A stretch of DNA of 5,366 nucleotides from positions 1 through 5,366 of the forward strand of contig ONMY01000133.1 of assembly GCA_900318975.1 (NCBI GenBank), read 5' to 3'. Under the pieces are notes generated by a model that saw nothing but the letters and a program-made list of their open reading frames with translations, searched no databases and was not told the DNA's origin. This document shows positions 5,257 through 5,366 of this stretch, piece by piece. This stretch comes from an uncultured Bacillota bacterium. GTDB lineage: Bacteria; Bacillota_I; Bacilli_A; Izemoplasmatales; UBA1188. Position numbers and translations under genes: made by a program. Each line of letters opens with the position of its first letter. The first letter of the stretch is position 1.

Positions 5257-5266
5257 AATATATAAT
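5232..5266 (+). promoter_or_regulatory. Candidate promoter of the downstream gene, overlapping the terminator
   Basis: Two readings are possible. TTTACT (5232-5237) with a 16-base spacer to TTTAAT (5254-5259) has an extended TG at 5251-5252. Alternatively, the perfect TATAAT at 5261-5266 pairs with weak -35 candidates at 5237-5243. In either case the -35 falls in the 3' arm of the CotH terminator, as at the AbrB promoter. Confidence 0.5.
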
Positions 5267-5313
5267 ATTAATGGTAGGCCTTACTATATTTATATTTTAA
5301 AAGAAGAAAAATC

Positions 5314-5366
5314 ATGAAAAAGATAAATAAAGAAATAATAGAAGATGCAAAAGAATATGTAAAAGA
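5314..5366 (+). CDS. Start of a downstream gene, cut by the window end (possibly HD-domain hydrolase)
   Basis: ATG at 5314 opens a frame of 17 complete codons running off the window: MKKINKEIIEDAKEYVK. A weak purine-rich site (AAGAAG, about 5301-5306) precedes it, together with a plausible promoter and an upstream terminator. The pattern of an acidic amphipathic helix ending in AKEYVK resembles the N-terminus of HD-superfamily phosphohydrolases, which usually continues to a GHD motif, but the stretch is too short for assignment. Confidence 0.6.
   Translation, partial: MKKINKEIIEDAKEYVK

Noticed and set aside
5271..5300. Nine-codon open frame (ATG at 5271) before the last gene, possible leader peptide
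   Set aside because: It has no ribosome binding site, sits at or next to the predicted transcription start, and shows no run of regulatory codons.
1..5366. Mycoplasma-type code, with TGA read as Trp
   Set aside because: All 22 Trp residues in the five complete genes use TGG, no in-frame TGA interrupts the conserved domains, and every gene ends in TAA; nothing requires an altered code.
1..5366. CRISPR array, tRNA or rRNA gene, insertion sequence or toxin-antitoxin pair
   Set aside because: No spaced identical repeats, cloverleaf-like sequences, transposase motifs or terminal inverted repeats were seen, and the AbrB gene has a transporter and no toxin gene next to it.

Overview
This window comes from an AT-rich (about 30% G+C by eye), low-GC Gram-positive bacterium of the Bacillota, most likely an uncultured gut or rumen member of the Bacilli or Clostridia. 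The evidence is strong Shine-Dalgarno sites, two lipobox-bearing surface proteins, BspA/InlB-like and CxxC-repeat extracellular modules, TAA stops on all five complete genes, AGA as the main arginine codon, and all 22 tryptophans encoded by TGG. The last point argues for the standard bacterial code and against the Mycoplasma code. The exact taxon cannot be fixed from the sequence alone.

Layout, all on the + strand: (1) 46-1065, a surface lipoprotein with an Ig-like-looking N-terminal part, a divergent InlB-type beta-repeat and a degenerate BspA-like leucine-rich-repeat tail. It ends at a terminator at 1066-1097. (2) A three-gene operon at 1150-2828: a 70-residue AbrB/MazE/SpoVT-type DNA-binding protein, an ABC-2-type ATPase and a six-segment ABC-2 permease, with gene overlaps of 14 and 8 bases. 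Its promoter grows out of the upstream terminator and is followed by three 9-base-phased TAAGAAA repeats. (3) 2906-5191, a 761-residue lipoprotein with five His/CxxC repeats and a CotH-type kinase domain. It lies behind a perfect 9+9 palindrome that overlaps a candidate -10 box, and ends at a long terminator at 5201-5256. (4) The first 17 codons of a further gene start at 5314.

How the genes may work together: the middle operon looks like a self-contained, self-regulated exporter. AbrB probably controls its own promoter through the phased repeats, and the ATPase and permease form the pump. The flanking lipoproteins appear to be separate transcription units that act outside the membrane. Their placement suggests a cell-envelope locus, but nothing in the sequence ties the pump's substrate to either lipoprotein. 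The most distinctive elements are the compact regulatory junctions (terminator arms doubling as -35 regions, phased repeats, operator-like palindrome) and the architecture of the CotH lipoprotein, not a clearly new multi-gene system.
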